The notes below the pieces were generated by a model, which did no database searches, had not been told where the DNA came from, and saw only the letters and a program-made list of their open reading frames with translations. From assembly GCA_020637395.1 (NCBI GenBank), contig JACJWA010000002.1, forward strand, positions 181,036 to 245,035: a stretch of 64,000 nucleotides of DNA, written 5' to 3'. A program made the translations under genes and the position numbers. Below are positions 8,039 through 15,423 of this stretch, in pieces; position 1 is the first letter of the stretch, and each line of letters opens with the position of its first letter. This DNA is from Calditrichota bacterium (GTDB taxonomy: Bacteria > Electryoneota > RPQS01).

Positions 8039-8661
8039 TTGCGGAACTTGATGGTGCATCCGAACGCGGCGGTGGATTTCGGATCAATCTCGCCGGGCTT
8101 GCCTTCGACAAGCTTGGTCAGCGCATTTTCGAGGTCGTGGACTTTCACGTCTTTGGCTTCGGTGTTGTCATCAATGCGGCCGGTGTAAACGACCTTTTGA
8201 GATTTGTCAAGCAGAAAAACTTCGGGCGTGCGCGCGGCGCCATAGGCCATGGCGATGTCGCCTTCCTCATTAATCAGATAGGGATAGGGAAGGCTTTTGT
8301 CCTTGGCGCGCTTCTGCATGGCCTCGTAGCCGTCTTCGGGCTTAATCTTAGGATCGTTTGAGCTGATCGCGACAAACTTGATGCCTTGCGACTGGAACTG
8401 ATTGGCCAGCGCGATCAGGCGATCTTCGTACGCCATGGCGAACGGGCAGTGATTGCATGTGAAGATGACCAGCGTGCCGACTTCGCCGACGCTTGAGGCC
8501 AGCGAGACCATGCTACCGTCCACATTTTTCAATTCAAAAGCGGGAGCGGTGGAGCCGACGGCGATCGCAGCGGCGGTGATCTTCTTGGGAAGCAGGAGTG
8601 AACCGGCGAGTCCGCAGATCAGGAGTGCCGAAAAATACAAAGCCCGTTTGCGCGTGGTCAT
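8035..8661 (-). CDS. Exported redoxin/thioredoxin-like protein (CNHC motif)
   Basis: 208 aa with a hydrophobic N-terminal segment (residues 8-31), so it is membrane-anchored or exported. The thioredoxin fold carries C69-N-H-C72-P in place of the classical CGPC, in the AhpC/TSA-redoxin group. Family features include VGSTAPAFELKNVDG, VAISSNDP, the cis-proline region ARTPEVFLLD, and a C-terminal GCTIKF cysteine. Such proteins reduce disulfides in the periplasm, for example in cytochrome c maturation or metal-site assembly. Its stop codon overlaps the start of the downstream CxxxCH surface protein (ATGATGA arrangement), so the two are likely co-translated. It is divergent from the VOC gene, with 152 nt of shared promoter region. 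Fold is confident; exact substrate unknown. Confidence 0.9.
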   Translation of the reverse strand: MTTRKRALYFSALLICGLAGSLLLPKKITAAAIAVGSTAPAFELKNVDGSMVSLASSVGEVGTLVIFTCNHCPFAMAYEDRLIALANQFQSQGIKFVAISSNDPKIKPEDGYEAMQKRAKDKSLPYPYLINEEGDIAMAYGAARTPEVFLLDKSQKVVYTGRIDDNTEAKDVKVHDLENALTKLVEGKPGEIDPKSTAAFGCTIKFRK

Positions 8662-8813
8662 GCGAGAATCCTTACATTATGTGTTGCGATGGTCATCTGA
8701 AATACAGAACGGAAAAGAATTGCGGTTTTCCGTCAAAAGGCCTATTCTCAGGAAGATCTTGGCCGCCCGGAATATAAGGCCCTGACACTCACAGAATCAA
8801 GCCCGGAGGACCG

Positions 8814-9164
8814 ATGCACAGCTTTTGTCACATCGAACTGGTCACGACGAACCTGGCTCAGGCGGCCGAGTTCTACACGAAACTGTTTGGCTGGACGTGC
8901 GCGCCGATGATGGAAGGCTATTGGATGATAGACTTGGGCGATCCAGACGGAGTCTCAGGGGGACTCGTGCTCGCGGACACAATTGTGGACAACGGGGGCC
9001 AAAACTATGTGGAAGTCGGGGACATAGATGCCACACTTTCCAAGGCCAATTCTCTGGGGGCCAAAACGGTCCAAGAGAAGCGTCCACTACCTGAAAATAT
9101 GGGATTTATCGCGATGATCGAACTTCAGGACGGCTACAAGCTGGGGCTGTTCTCGAGAAGTTGA
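8814..9164 (+). CDS. VOC superfamily protein (glyoxalase/bleomycin resistance fold)
   Basis: 116 aa with one vicinal-oxygen-chelate module: HIELVTTNLAQAAEFYTKLFGW at the N terminus, then a GGLVLAD strand, YVEVGDIDATLSKANSLGAKTV and a C-terminal ELQDGYKLGLF. The GGAGGA-type ribosome site at 8805-8810 fixes the start. It is small and cytosolic. The metal ligands typical of glyoxalase I (His/Glu pairs) are only partly evident: His at residue 7 and Glu near residue 103. An enzymatic or ligand-binding role cannot be specified. Followed after 49 nt by a cupin gene on the same strand, probably co-transcribed. Confidence 0.88.
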   Translation: MHSFCHIELVTTNLAQAAEFYTKLFGWTCAPMMEGYWMIDLGDPDGVSGGLVLADTIVDNGGQNYVEVGDIDATLSKANSLGAKTVQEKRPLPENMGFIAMIELQDGYKLGLFSRS

Positions 9165-9219
9165 TGGGGCATTGTCGCCACAAATCAAGACCAGCACGAC
9201 CTGAAGGAATGGGTTGAGA

Positions 9220-9576
9220 ATGATCAAGCGGCTGCTTGAATGTGAAGAATTTACAGCGGGTGACGAGACCCGTTTGCGTGAAATCCTGCATCCGGACAAG
9301 GCGAGCCTTGCGCTTGGCTATTCTCTGGCTTATGCAAAAGTCGGTCCCGGCGTAACTTCATTACTTCATAAGCTTCGGACGAGTGAAGTCTATTACATCT
9401 TGAAGGGCCGGGGGAAGATGGAGCTGGAGGGCGAGGAGACGGAGGTCGGCCCGGGCGACACGATCTACATCGCTCCCTATTCAACTCAGCGAATCACCGG
9501 TCTGGGTCCCGAGGATTTGGAATTTTTGTGTATTGTGGACCCGGCGTGGCGGGAGGAGGATGAGGAGATTTTGTAG
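9220..9576 (+). CDS. Cupin-domain protein
   Basis: About 118 aa; ATG at 9220 (an in-frame TTG at 9214 is an alternative; AAGGAA at 9203-9208 could serve either). It is a single conserved cupin: motif 1 around TSLLHKLRTSEVYYILKGRGKMEL and motif 2 around GPGDTIYIAPYSTQRI. The usual first metal-binding His pair is reduced to one His (LLHK) plus Glu (SEVYY), and motif 2 lacks the usual His, having Gln at that place. It may therefore bind metal weakly or not at all. It resembles mannose-6-phosphate-isomerase-like or sensing cupins; function unknown. It ends in a strong terminator at 9602-9631. Confidence 0.85.
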   Translation: MIKRLLECEEFTAGDETRLREILHPDKASLALGYSLAYAKVGPGVTSLLHKLRTSEVYYILKGRGKMELEGEETEVGPGDTIYIAPYSTQRITGLGPEDLEFLCIVDPAWREEDEEIL

Positions 9577-9601
9577 GGGGGGTGGACAGTGATGGAGATT
9601 G

Positions 9602-9631
9602 AAAGGGCCTGCTCCGGGGAGCGGGCCCTTT
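9602..9631 (+). terminator. Intrinsic terminator after cupin gene
   Basis: 13-bp stem AAAGGGCCTGCTC/GAGCGGGCCCTTT (one G-U pair), CGGG loop, followed by TTAT. Confidence 0.8.
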
Positions 9632-9937
9632 TATGGTCGCGGCGGCATGCGCTGCGCGTGCCCCGCTTGAGTTGAAGTGAGTATCTTGTTTGCTTCGCCG
9701 CCATCTTAATCGCACGTTCGCCGAGAGCCGTCACTTTGTGACCACCACGGTTCTCGAACGCGGCAACTGGTTTGTTGAAGAGGAGCATTGCCTGCGCGCG
9801 CTTGAGATTCTCGAACACTATTGAAAGTACTACAGTCTTCTGTGCATCGGTTATTGCCTGATGCCGGATCATAAGTATGACCGCGCGGATTCCGGCGGGA
9901 GTGACTCCGGATGCCACCGCGAGCGAAAGGGAAACAA

Positions 9938-9967
9938 AAAGGGCCTGTCCTTATGGACAGGCCCTTT
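9938..9967 (-). terminator. Intrinsic terminator of the RRM protein gene
   Basis: Perfect 13-bp stem AAAGGGCCTGTCC/GGACAGGCCCTTT with a 4-nt loop. Read on the minus strand it is followed by TTGTTTC, suiting the gene that ends at 10052. Confidence 0.8.
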
Positions 9968-10051
9968 AGTTTGCATTGCTGCTGCTGGAGTCTATTGCGT
10001 GGCCGACACTTTCAGGCGTCCGCGCCAGCGCAAGAGCCGCTTTTCAAGCGG

Positions 10052-10339
10052 TTACCAGCGGTTTTCGCGGCGGGGACGAGCGGGGCGCTCGGCGGTACGC
10101 TCGCGGGCTTCGTTGACGTTCAGCGTGCGGCCGCCCATCTGCTGACCATCGAGCTTCTCAATGGCCTGCTTGGCGCCTTCGGCGTCCATCTGCACGAAGC
10201 CGAAGCCGCGCGGACGACCCGTGGCACGATCCATCATCAACTCGACCACTTCCACCGTTCCGTGAGCACCGAAGAGCTCGCGAAGTTCTTCTTCCGTCGC
10301 GCTGAACGGAAGGTTTCCGACATAAAGACGTGTTGCCAT
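10052..10339 (-). CDS. Small RRM-type RNA-binding protein
   Basis: 95 aa containing one RNA-recognition motif. RNP2 is L5-YVGNL10 and RNP1 is R44-GFGFVQM51, with the aromatic residues at the RNA-stacking positions (Tyr6, Phe46, Phe48). The C-terminal tail is short and Arg-rich (RPARPRREN). Bacterial proteins of this form are generally cold- or stress-induced RNA chaperones. The start ATG at 10339 has TAAGGAG upstream. It is transcribed alone and ends in the terminator at 9938-9967. The upstream region holds a 7-bp hairpin (CGAGGGC/GCCCTCG, 10415-10435) with an A-rich loop that could act in the 5' leader. Identification is confident; target RNAs unknown. Confidence 0.92.
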   Translation of the reverse strand: MATRLYVGNLPFSATEEELRELFGAHGTVEVVELMMDRATGRPRGFGFVQMDAEGAKQAIEKLDGQQMGGRTLNVNEARERTAERPARPRRENRW

Positions 10340-10900
10340 CGTCTGTACTCCTTAGTCGTCCCTCTTGAAAAAAACTGCGAACAAACTACCTAAGTCTTTC
10401 GCTACTATGACTTTCGAGGGCATAAAAAGCCCTCGCTCGACTTCCGTGGAACACTGCTTTCGGAATCGGCGAGGGACGAATTCGACGAATCTACGGACAG
10501 ACGTACACTAACTGAAATCGATCTGCAGAGGATGATTGCGGGCGGGCCCGTTCATCATGCGTGATGTAATATACGGAGGATTGTCGTATTTTCCAAATGG
10601 GGGGTCGGCTGGGGAGAAATATGAAGTATGAAATATGAAACATGATGGCGGGCGGGGATTCCGGCGGGGAACGGGAGGGGAGAAATTTGAAGTATGAAGT
10701 ATGAAATATGAAATATGATGGCGGGCGGGGATTCCGGCGGGGTTCCATACGAGGCAAGCTGGAGACCCTGCTCGGGGAGCTTGAGAATTTCCCGGATTCA
10801 GGCGGGGAACCGCTTTGCTAAGTCCCCGCTCGGCGGAAAAGGGGAAAGAGAAACGGGTACCCGTTTGGGCACCCGTCCATCCCATAGGAAAGCGGCACCC
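10340..10900. other. Leader region and tandem composite repeats
   Basis: The first about 170 bases are the likely promoter/leader of the RRM gene and include the hairpin 10415-10435. From about 10609 to 10742 a composite module occurs twice: a run of ATGAAGTATGAAATATGAA-type units, then TGATGGCGGGCGGGGATTCC and CGGCGGGG. Further repeat-family fragments follow at 10755-10775 (CTGGAGACCCTGCTCGG) and 10794-10830. The end holds the hairpin 10848-10876. No gene is supported here. Confidence 0.6.
10848..10876 (-). terminator. Hairpin terminator of the HAF-repeat gene
   Basis: Contains the palindrome ACGGGTACCCGT plus the inverted segment GGGCACCCGT; on the minus strand TTCTCTTTCC follows. It lies 24 nt beyond the stop codon at 10901. 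A near-identical element lies at 12254-12286. Confidence 0.65.
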
Positions 10901-12130
10901 TTACTCATAGGTGACGGCGAAAAAGCCGATTGCCGGGGGCTGCAAGGGCAGGGTGAGGCTGACGCCGGCGGTCTGAGCGACCTCCGCTTCGGGTGTTGCC
11001 GGAACGGGCAACGACTCTGAGAAATAGAGGTGGTAGAGACTGGCGCCGGCGACCGCCGTCCAAGTGAAATGAAGGCTGTCATCAAAGAAGGCAACGTTCA
11101 GATCGTCCACGGCAGGAAGCGTGGTTGTAATCGGAGTAAGCAAGATCGCGCCAGCCTCAAACGTGATGGTGTTTTGGCCGGACGCTGCAATCTGTCCCGA
11201 CTCATTGATATCAGAGACCGTGTTAATCACCCAGCCGCTAAGCGGGTCAATATACGCATTGACATCCTGAAGACCGAGTGAATCCATGTAAAGATAACCG
11301 GTCAGTCCGGACCCGCTTCCAACGCAGTCCCCGTGGGAGTTGATGCTGACCATGCCGGAGTTGTTCACGCCGGCAAACCATTCCCATCCCGTCGCGGCGC
11401 TCCAGCGGGCGAACTGAATCAGATTTCCGCTAGCGCTGAGGACGGAACCGGCCACCCATTCACCATCGAGGCTGATTCCGGACGCGCGGGTACTTCCCCA
11501 TCCGGCAGGCGCACCGAGGTATGTAAAACTGTCTGCGACGGTCCACGTATAGGCCCCGCCGCTGGAGAAGCCTACGACTTTGCCGTTGTTGCTGATATCA
11601 TAGGCAAATCCTCCGGTGAGTCCATTCAGCACAGTCATGCCGAATCCGTCACGATAGAGGGAGGGCCTCCAGTATTCGGAGCCGGATAAGAGATAGTGTC
11701 CGTAGCCCGCGACCCAGCCGGAGTCATTGATTCCGAAACCCTGGCTTCTGGTTCCACTGGGGAGCAGTCCAAGATCTTCAACGACGCCGTTGTTCCACCG
11801 GACGGCGTGATTCGCTTGCGGGCCGTTGAAATCAATTCCGGACGTGCCGGCAACGACATCAAAGTTGTTCAGGTCATTGGCGATAGCGTCCGTTCGCCCA
11901 GCGAGGGGCGGGAGCTCGACCATGCCGCTTTCGGGCGACCAATAGAAGGCCTTGGTGCCCGAGAATCCGCACACATGACCGAGATCATTGACGGCAAGGG
12001 CACGAGTCGTCAACTGGCCGGGAAGCGACCCAAGAAAGGTAACGGAATACTCCAGTGCCAGGGACTTTATCGCAGGCAAGGCGATAAGTGCGGAGAGCAA
12101 TAGTATGTGGGCAGACAGAAATGGTGACAT
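10901..12130 (-). CDS. Secreted HAF-repeat protein
   Basis: About 409 aa from the ATG at 12130, which has GAGG six nt upstream (an ATG at 12136 is the alternative). A signal peptide of about 24 residues is followed by several HAF-type repeats, recognised by FLGSLPG, DLGLLPSGTRSQGFGINDSG and the recurring AxxINDxGxVVG pattern (AVNDLGHVCG, DISNNGKVVG, DINESGQIAA). These form an extracellular beta-propeller-like array over roughly residues 30-320. The C terminus (320-409) is FN3-like (LHFTWTAVAGASLYHLYFSE) with no YPNPFN sorting motif. It is probably exported by a route not involving the sorting domain. Function unknown; repeat family assignment is confident. Confidence 0.85.
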   Translation of the reverse strand: MSPFLSAHILLLSALIALPAIKSLALEYSVTFLGSLPGQLTTRALAVNDLGHVCGFSGTKAFYWSPESGMVELPPLAGRTDAIANDLNNFDVVAGTSGIDFNGPQANHAVRWNNGVVEDLGLLPSGTRSQGFGINDSGWVAGYGHYLLSGSEYWRPSLYRDGFGMTVLNGLTGGFAYDISNNGKVVGFSSGGAYTWTVADSFTYLGAPAGWGSTRASGISLDGEWVAGSVLSASGNLIQFARWSAATGWEWFAGVNNSGMVSINSHGDCVGSGSGLTGYLYMDSLGLQDVNAYIDPLSGWVINTVSDINESGQIAASGQNTITFEAGAILLTPITTTLPAVDDLNVAFFDDSLHFTWTAVAGASLYHLYFSESLPVPATPEAEVAQTAGVSLTLPLQPPAIGFFAVTYE

Positions 12131-12253
12131 GTTCATCCTCGTCAGAAAGTGGTCAAGCAAAGCTGTATGAAAGTCGGCCAGCAAATATACTTCAAAAGGT
12201 GCGGGAAATCAATGTGGCGGAAGCGGGGCACTCGGGCCGTCTGTTCAGCAGAC

Positions 12254-12286
12254 GAGAAACGGGTACCCGTTCGGGCACCCGTTCTC
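12254..12286 (-). terminator. Hairpin terminator of the HTH gene
   Basis: Near-perfect self-complementary element opening with GAGAAACGGGTACCCG and closing with GGGCACCCGTTCTC, 20 nt past the stop at 12307. It shares a long identical core with the element at 10848-10876. Confidence 0.65.
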
Positions 12287-12306
12287 TTTGGGTCCAATTG
12301 CTTAGC

Positions 12307-12570
12307 TCAGGCGATGTGAGAGCCCGAGTGCGAAGTCGGTTTCGTTTCCACTGCGGCCCTTCTGGCGCGTCGGCCATTTTTGGCGGAAGCAGTGGTATCT
12401 GTCTCGACGGTCATGCCCTTTTCCACCCATTCCTGAAGGGCTTCCTGCGTGAACTTGATCTGCCCGCCGAGCCGGAAGTGTGGAACCCCCCACCGCTTAT
12501 AGCCGTTTCGCAGAGCGGCCGGGGTCTTTCCGAGAAACTTCGCAGCCTCCTGAACGCTGAGAATCACCAT
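12307..12570 (-). CDS. Excisionase/MerR-type helix-turn-helix DNA-binding protein
   Basis: About 87 aa from the ATG at 12570, which has AAGGAG seven nt upstream. Residues 4-50 match the excisionase-family winged HTH: LSVQEAAKFLGKTPAALRNGYKRWGVPHFRLGGQIKF, including the conserved turn and the beta-wing ending in the predicted wing residues RLGG-IKF. The C-terminal tail is basic (KNGRRARRAAVETK). No integrase, recombinase or att-like repeat is visible nearby, so it is probably a stand-alone regulator rather than a functional excision factor. It is divergent from the membrane cupredoxin-like gene at 12782. The DNA-binding call is good; the target is unknown. Confidence 0.85.
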   Translation of the reverse strand: MVILSVQEAAKFLGKTPAALRNGYKRWGVPHFRLGGQIKFTQEALQEWVEKGMTVETDTTASAKNGRRARRAAVETKPTSHSGSHIA

Positions 12571-12781
12571 GATGCACTCCTTACTGAAGTTAGTTGACTG
12601 CTTTGCAGCGGAAGACCCTGATTCATCCGGCTGCATAGATTAGACTCTGGGGGTTTCACGAATGTTCCCGGAAACTCACCGGGAATCAAAATAGTTAGAC
12701 GTGAAAACATTCGAAATTGAGTTATACTGTAATTTATAGAGTTGAAGCTGTGACGGGATCACGAACTGGAAAGGTGAGACT
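12571..12781. promoter_or_regulatory. Divergent promoter region with hairpin
   Basis: Holds an inverted repeat TTCCCGG/CCGGGAA (12665-12685) and a good -10-like hexamer TATACT at 12723-12728 facing the plus-strand gene, with GTGAAA 16 nt upstream as a poor -35. The inverted repeat could be an operator for the neighbouring HTH protein; this is inference. Confidence 0.4.
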
Positions 12782-13159
12782 TTGAGCCCGGTGGAGTTTT
12801 GGAAGGTCCTTGGGGGGATCTTGCTAATGGGAGTCATATTTTGGTACTTCTATTTTCGGGGCCGGGGGAGCTCCGATCCGCGGGAAGAGCGGAAGCTGCA
12901 GCAGATCGAGTCGGAATTGAAGGACGGCAAGCTTGTTCCGGCGGAGTTTGAGCTGCGGGTGAATCATCCGGTGCAGTGGCTGATCCACCGGTATGACAGC
13001 GAGCCGGAAGATGAGATTTTTGAGATCAATGAACTGGAGCTCTACGAGCTTTTGCCAGCGGGCCACACGACGGTGATGGCGTTTCTGCCGGAAAAGAAGG
13101 GGAAGTTCAAGATTGTGTTGGGGACGGATAGGGACGTGGGGGTCATGAAGATCGAGTAG
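12782..13159 (+). CDS. Membrane-anchored cupredoxin-like protein without copper ligands
   Basis: 125 aa with a TTG start at 12782 (GAAAGGTGAG just upstream). One N-terminal membrane segment (residues 8-25, GGILLMGVIFWYFYF) is followed by a soluble domain with the pattern of Cupredoxin_1: DGKLVPAEFELRVNHPVQWLIHRYD, then DEIFEINELELYELLPAGHTTVMAFLPEKKGKFKIVLG. In copper-binding relatives this fold places His, Cys, His and Met near the C-terminal end; here no Cys is present and the site looks lost. It may be a structural or regulatory adaptor. Fold assignment is moderate and function unknown. Confidence 0.65.
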   Translation: MSPVEFWKVLGGILLMGVIFWYFYFRGRGSSDPREERKLQQIESELKDGKLVPAEFELRVNHPVQWLIHRYDSEPEDEIFEINELELYELLPAGHTTVMAFLPEKKGKFKIVLGTDRDVGVMKIE

Positions 13160-13419
13160 GGTGGGTGCTTAGGGTCGGCGTGTCGGTAGTTTAAGGATAA
13201 ATCAGGGGCATGCAGTTTCAAAATTTAATTGTTAGAGCCGTGACAAAAACATATATATTAATTTCTTATAACATATGAGACTTAGTCACTTTAAGGGTCA
13301 AGGGCATTGACTTTTGAGCGTTTCTTGATTAGATTAGGCCTGTACGAAATGGGTGGGTACGCCTTGAGCACCTCGGGGATCACAACAGACGAAGAACAAA
13401 CCAGCTACCGGACGACGAG
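13160..13419. promoter_or_regulatory. AT-rich upstream region with 19-bp site
   Basis: A drop in GC relative to flanking genes. It contains the element GAGACTTAGTCACTTTAAG at 13277-13295, 124 nt upstream of the next start codon. A copy differing at 3 of 19 positions lies at 14690-14708, in the same orientation and at a similar distance upstream of the next gene. Confidence 0.55.
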
Positions 13420-14412
13420 ATGACACGACGACGTGACGCATCGGAACAGTACGATGTCGCGAGAATCAAAGAAGTAACGACCGAACTTCTGAACTCGCTT
13501 GGGCTTTCGAAAGATGAGTATGCGAAGCTCATTCGTGTGTCCTTTCCGACGTTGCAGAAGATGCTGAATGGGGAAGCTACGCCCCGGACACCAGCAGTAG
13601 CATTGATCATGACCATAGGGCCTATCGTAGGCGATCTATTGGAGTCCGGGCTTCGTCGGGAGTCGGTGTTGGCGCATGTGCGGGACATGTTGGATTCGAA
13701 GGTCACCACGGCGGCCGCGCTGGACAAGATGAGGCGATTTCGGGAGATTCTGGACATCACCAGTTCGCAGGTCGAGCAGCAGAGCACTCGGCCTGGTGGG
13801 CGAATAGTCCATGAGATGCCGGGCGAAGCCGATCAGAATGCGCTTGGGGACGCGGACATCGTTTTGACACGGTGGCATTGCCCGAGTTTCAATATTCTTC
13901 AGAACTACCGCCGACGCTATGAAGTCTTAGCCGAGCACCACGATCCGGCCTCATTGGGGATGCCGCAGGTAAGTACGGCAGAATCGGTTTGTGTGACGGC
14001 CTTCGCTGCGCACACGGTGGATCGCGAGACGATTGACAAAGCACTCGGAAAATTGCAGAAGATCATCAAGCAAAACCGGATGACCGTGATTCTGTGCGGG
14101 ACGATTACCCGTGCTGCGCGTTCAGCGTTGTGGCAGGATTCACGGTCCGGCGGCAGCGTGCAAGTGATCCAGTTGCAAAGCTTAACGGCAGAGGAATATG
14201 CGGACTTCTTGAATGATACGTTTAAGCTGGTCCCACAGGAATTGCACGAGATGGGCGGCACACTTTTGACTTTCCATGATACGGCAAAGCTGAGGCGCGA
14301 TTTTCAGATCACTTTGAGTAAAGATTTGATTACTTTGGACCTGCACACAGTCGGCAAAGACACGGCTCCCAATCCCGGAATCGCACCGTCGGCTATTCCC
14401 GTGCCAGCCTGA
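13420..14412 (+). CDS. HTH-domain protein of unknown family
   Basis: 330 aa, cytosolic. Residues 14-62 look like an XRE-type helix-turn-helix: ELLNSLGLSKDEYAKLIRVSFPTLQKMLNGEATPRTPAVALI. The remainder (roughly 100-330) is not recognised; it contains a mixed alpha/beta stretch (KLQKIIKQNRMTVILCGTI) and an acidic helical region (LTAEEYADFLNDTFKLVPQELHEM). The gene lies in an AT-rich neighbourhood. Both it and the next gene carry a near-identical 19-bp site about 115-125 bp upstream, consistent with a regulator controlling itself and its neighbour. It ends in a textbook terminator. No homology to a known system could be recognised; it could be a regulator with a ligand-sensing C-terminal domain. 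Confidence 0.7.
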   Translation: MTRRRDASEQYDVARIKEVTTELLNSLGLSKDEYAKLIRVSFPTLQKMLNGEATPRTPAVALIMTIGPIVGDLLESGLRRESVLAHVRDMLDSKVTTAAALDKMRRFREILDITSSQVEQQSTRPGGRIVHEMPGEADQNALGDADIVLTRWHCPSFNILQNYRRRYEVLAEHHDPASLGMPQVSTAESVCVTAFAAHTVDRETIDKALGKLQKIIKQNRMTVILCGTITRAARSALWQDSRSGGSVQVIQLQSLTAEEYADFLNDTFKLVPQELHEMGGTLLTFHDTAKLRRDFQITLSKDLITLDLHTVGKDTAPNPGIAPSAIPVPA

Positions 14413-14436
14413 GCTGGTTCTTCGACAAATCACCTC

Positions 14437-14460
14437 AAGAGGCACCGTACGGTGCCTCTT
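14437..14460 (+). terminator. Intrinsic terminator of the HTH protein gene
   Basis: A 24-nt perfect palindrome (arms AAGAGGCACC/GGTGCCTCTT, GTAC at the tip) followed by TCTTTT, 24 nt after the stop codon at 14412. Confidence 0.88.
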
Positions 14461-14689
14461 TCTTTTGTGCGAGCTTGAGTTGTAATTAAGTCAAAAGCGC
14501 GGAGAGTTTAGCCTGCAAGTTCAGCGTCTGACGAGAATTGCCTCATGTAAAAGAGTGCGCCTCGTCTGGAAAAAAGTCATCGTGAAGAACGTATTTTAAG
14601 ATAACTTGAATCGAAAGAAAAATAGGATGAATATTGAAATCAAAAATAGATAAGTATTTAGATAGATTCATTTAAGTAGAAAACGAAAA

Positions 14690-14708
14690 GTGACTCAATC
14701 ACTTTAAG
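14690..14708 (+). promoter_or_regulatory. Candidate operator, second copy of 19-bp site
   Basis: GTGACTCAATCACTTTAAG, 16 of 19 identical to the site at 13277-13295. It contains the inverted pair GTGA-N5-TCAC. It is 112 nt before the start codon of the downstream secreted protein. Confidence 0.5.
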
Positions 14709-14820
14709 ATAAGATAAGTACGGCTGGGAGGGTGCGTTCGTTGCGTTCCGAGGAGTAAAATCATATTATGAGTACAGTACAGAACGACCCCGCACAACAA
14801 CGCCGAATGGAGGTGTCATC

Positions 14821-15423
14821 ATGCGGACGCATCGCTTCTTTCTCCCTGCGTGGATCGCGGTTCTGATGCTCGTCGGAGCCGCACGCACATTTGCTGAGGG
14901 GCCGGTTTACCCGGTTCCGACCGAGCCTGAACTTTCGGGGACTATCGAAGTTCCTGCCGAAATCAAGATTCCGGCGACGCGTGAGGAGTTTGCGTTGCTG
15001 GTGAACACCTACGCCGACTCGCTGATCGCGTTCGAGAATGAGGATGAGCTCGAGCTGCGCGTGTTCAGGAACGGACAGTGGATCCGGCTGGCCTACGTGA
15101 CGATGGCCGGGGGGATCTTCAACATCTTTGTCACGGCCTCGCCGAAACTTCTTCGTCACGCGAAGCGGTTCGGAGATTGTGGCTGGCACTACAACCTGCA
15201 CGGGCGCGCGCGAGCATTTTGTGATCGGGTTGGCGGAAATCGCCGGTACAAGTGCTACGCTGAGGACGACATGACGGGCGCGGAGATTCTGCGCGGCGCA
15301 AAGACGGCGGCGGAAGTACGTGCGAGTCTCAGCCACTTGCGCGGGAAGATGCTGAATATGCGCGAAGAGCTCGATAACCTGATTCTTGAGTGCTTGCGCG
15401 ACAAACCTTCACGAACGAATTAG
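14821..15423 (+). CDS. Small secreted protein of unknown function
   Basis: 200 aa with a clear signal peptide (residues 1-25, ending TFAEG) and GGAGGT seven nt upstream of the ATG. The mature protein begins with a Pro/Glu-rich linker, then a compact domain (EEFALLVNTYADSLIAFENEDELELRVF, VTMAGGIFNIFVTASPKLLRHAKRFG). It has four cysteines (CGWHYN, FCDRV, YKCYAE, ECLRD), possibly forming disulfides. The C terminus is helical and charged. No family recognised. It lies downstream of the HTH gene and shares its 19-bp upstream element, so the two may be co-regulated. A terminator-like hairpin lies at 15584-15609. Confidence 0.7.
   Translation: MRTHRFFLPAWIAVLMLVGAARTFAEGPVYPVPTEPELSGTIEVPAEIKIPATREEFALLVNTYADSLIAFENEDELELRVFRNGQWIRLAYVTMAGGIFNIFVTASPKLLRHAKRFGDCGWHYNLHGRARAFCDRVGGNRRYKCYAEDDMTGAEILRGAKTAAEVRASLSHLRGKMLNMREELDNLILECLRDKPSRTN

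Larger units (their letters stand above)
9577..10051. other. Gene-poor stretch with two terminators and a repeat head
   Basis: Between the cupin and RRM genes. It holds the plus-strand terminator at 9602-9631, a GATTCCGGCGGGA repeat head at about 9888-9900, and the minus-strand terminator at 9938-9967. On the minus strand, 9633-9917 can be read as an open frame including TDAQKTVVLSIVFENLKR and ALGERAIKMAAK. These are protein-like, but the frame has no recognisable family or ribosome site, and its first codons fall in the dispersed repeat. It could be a decayed gene. Confidence 0.4.
14413..14820. other. AT-rich intergenic region
   Basis: Holds the terminator at 14437-14460, a very AT-rich block (about 14580-14700) without a gene, the 19-bp site at 14690-14708, and the ribosome site GGAGGT of the following gene. 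No open frame here is convincing. Confidence 0.55.

Noticed and set aside
9633..9917. Minus-strand 95-codon stretch with protein-like composition
   Set aside because: No ribosome site, first codons lie in the dispersed repeat, no family recognised. Could be a gene remnant but not supported well enough to call.
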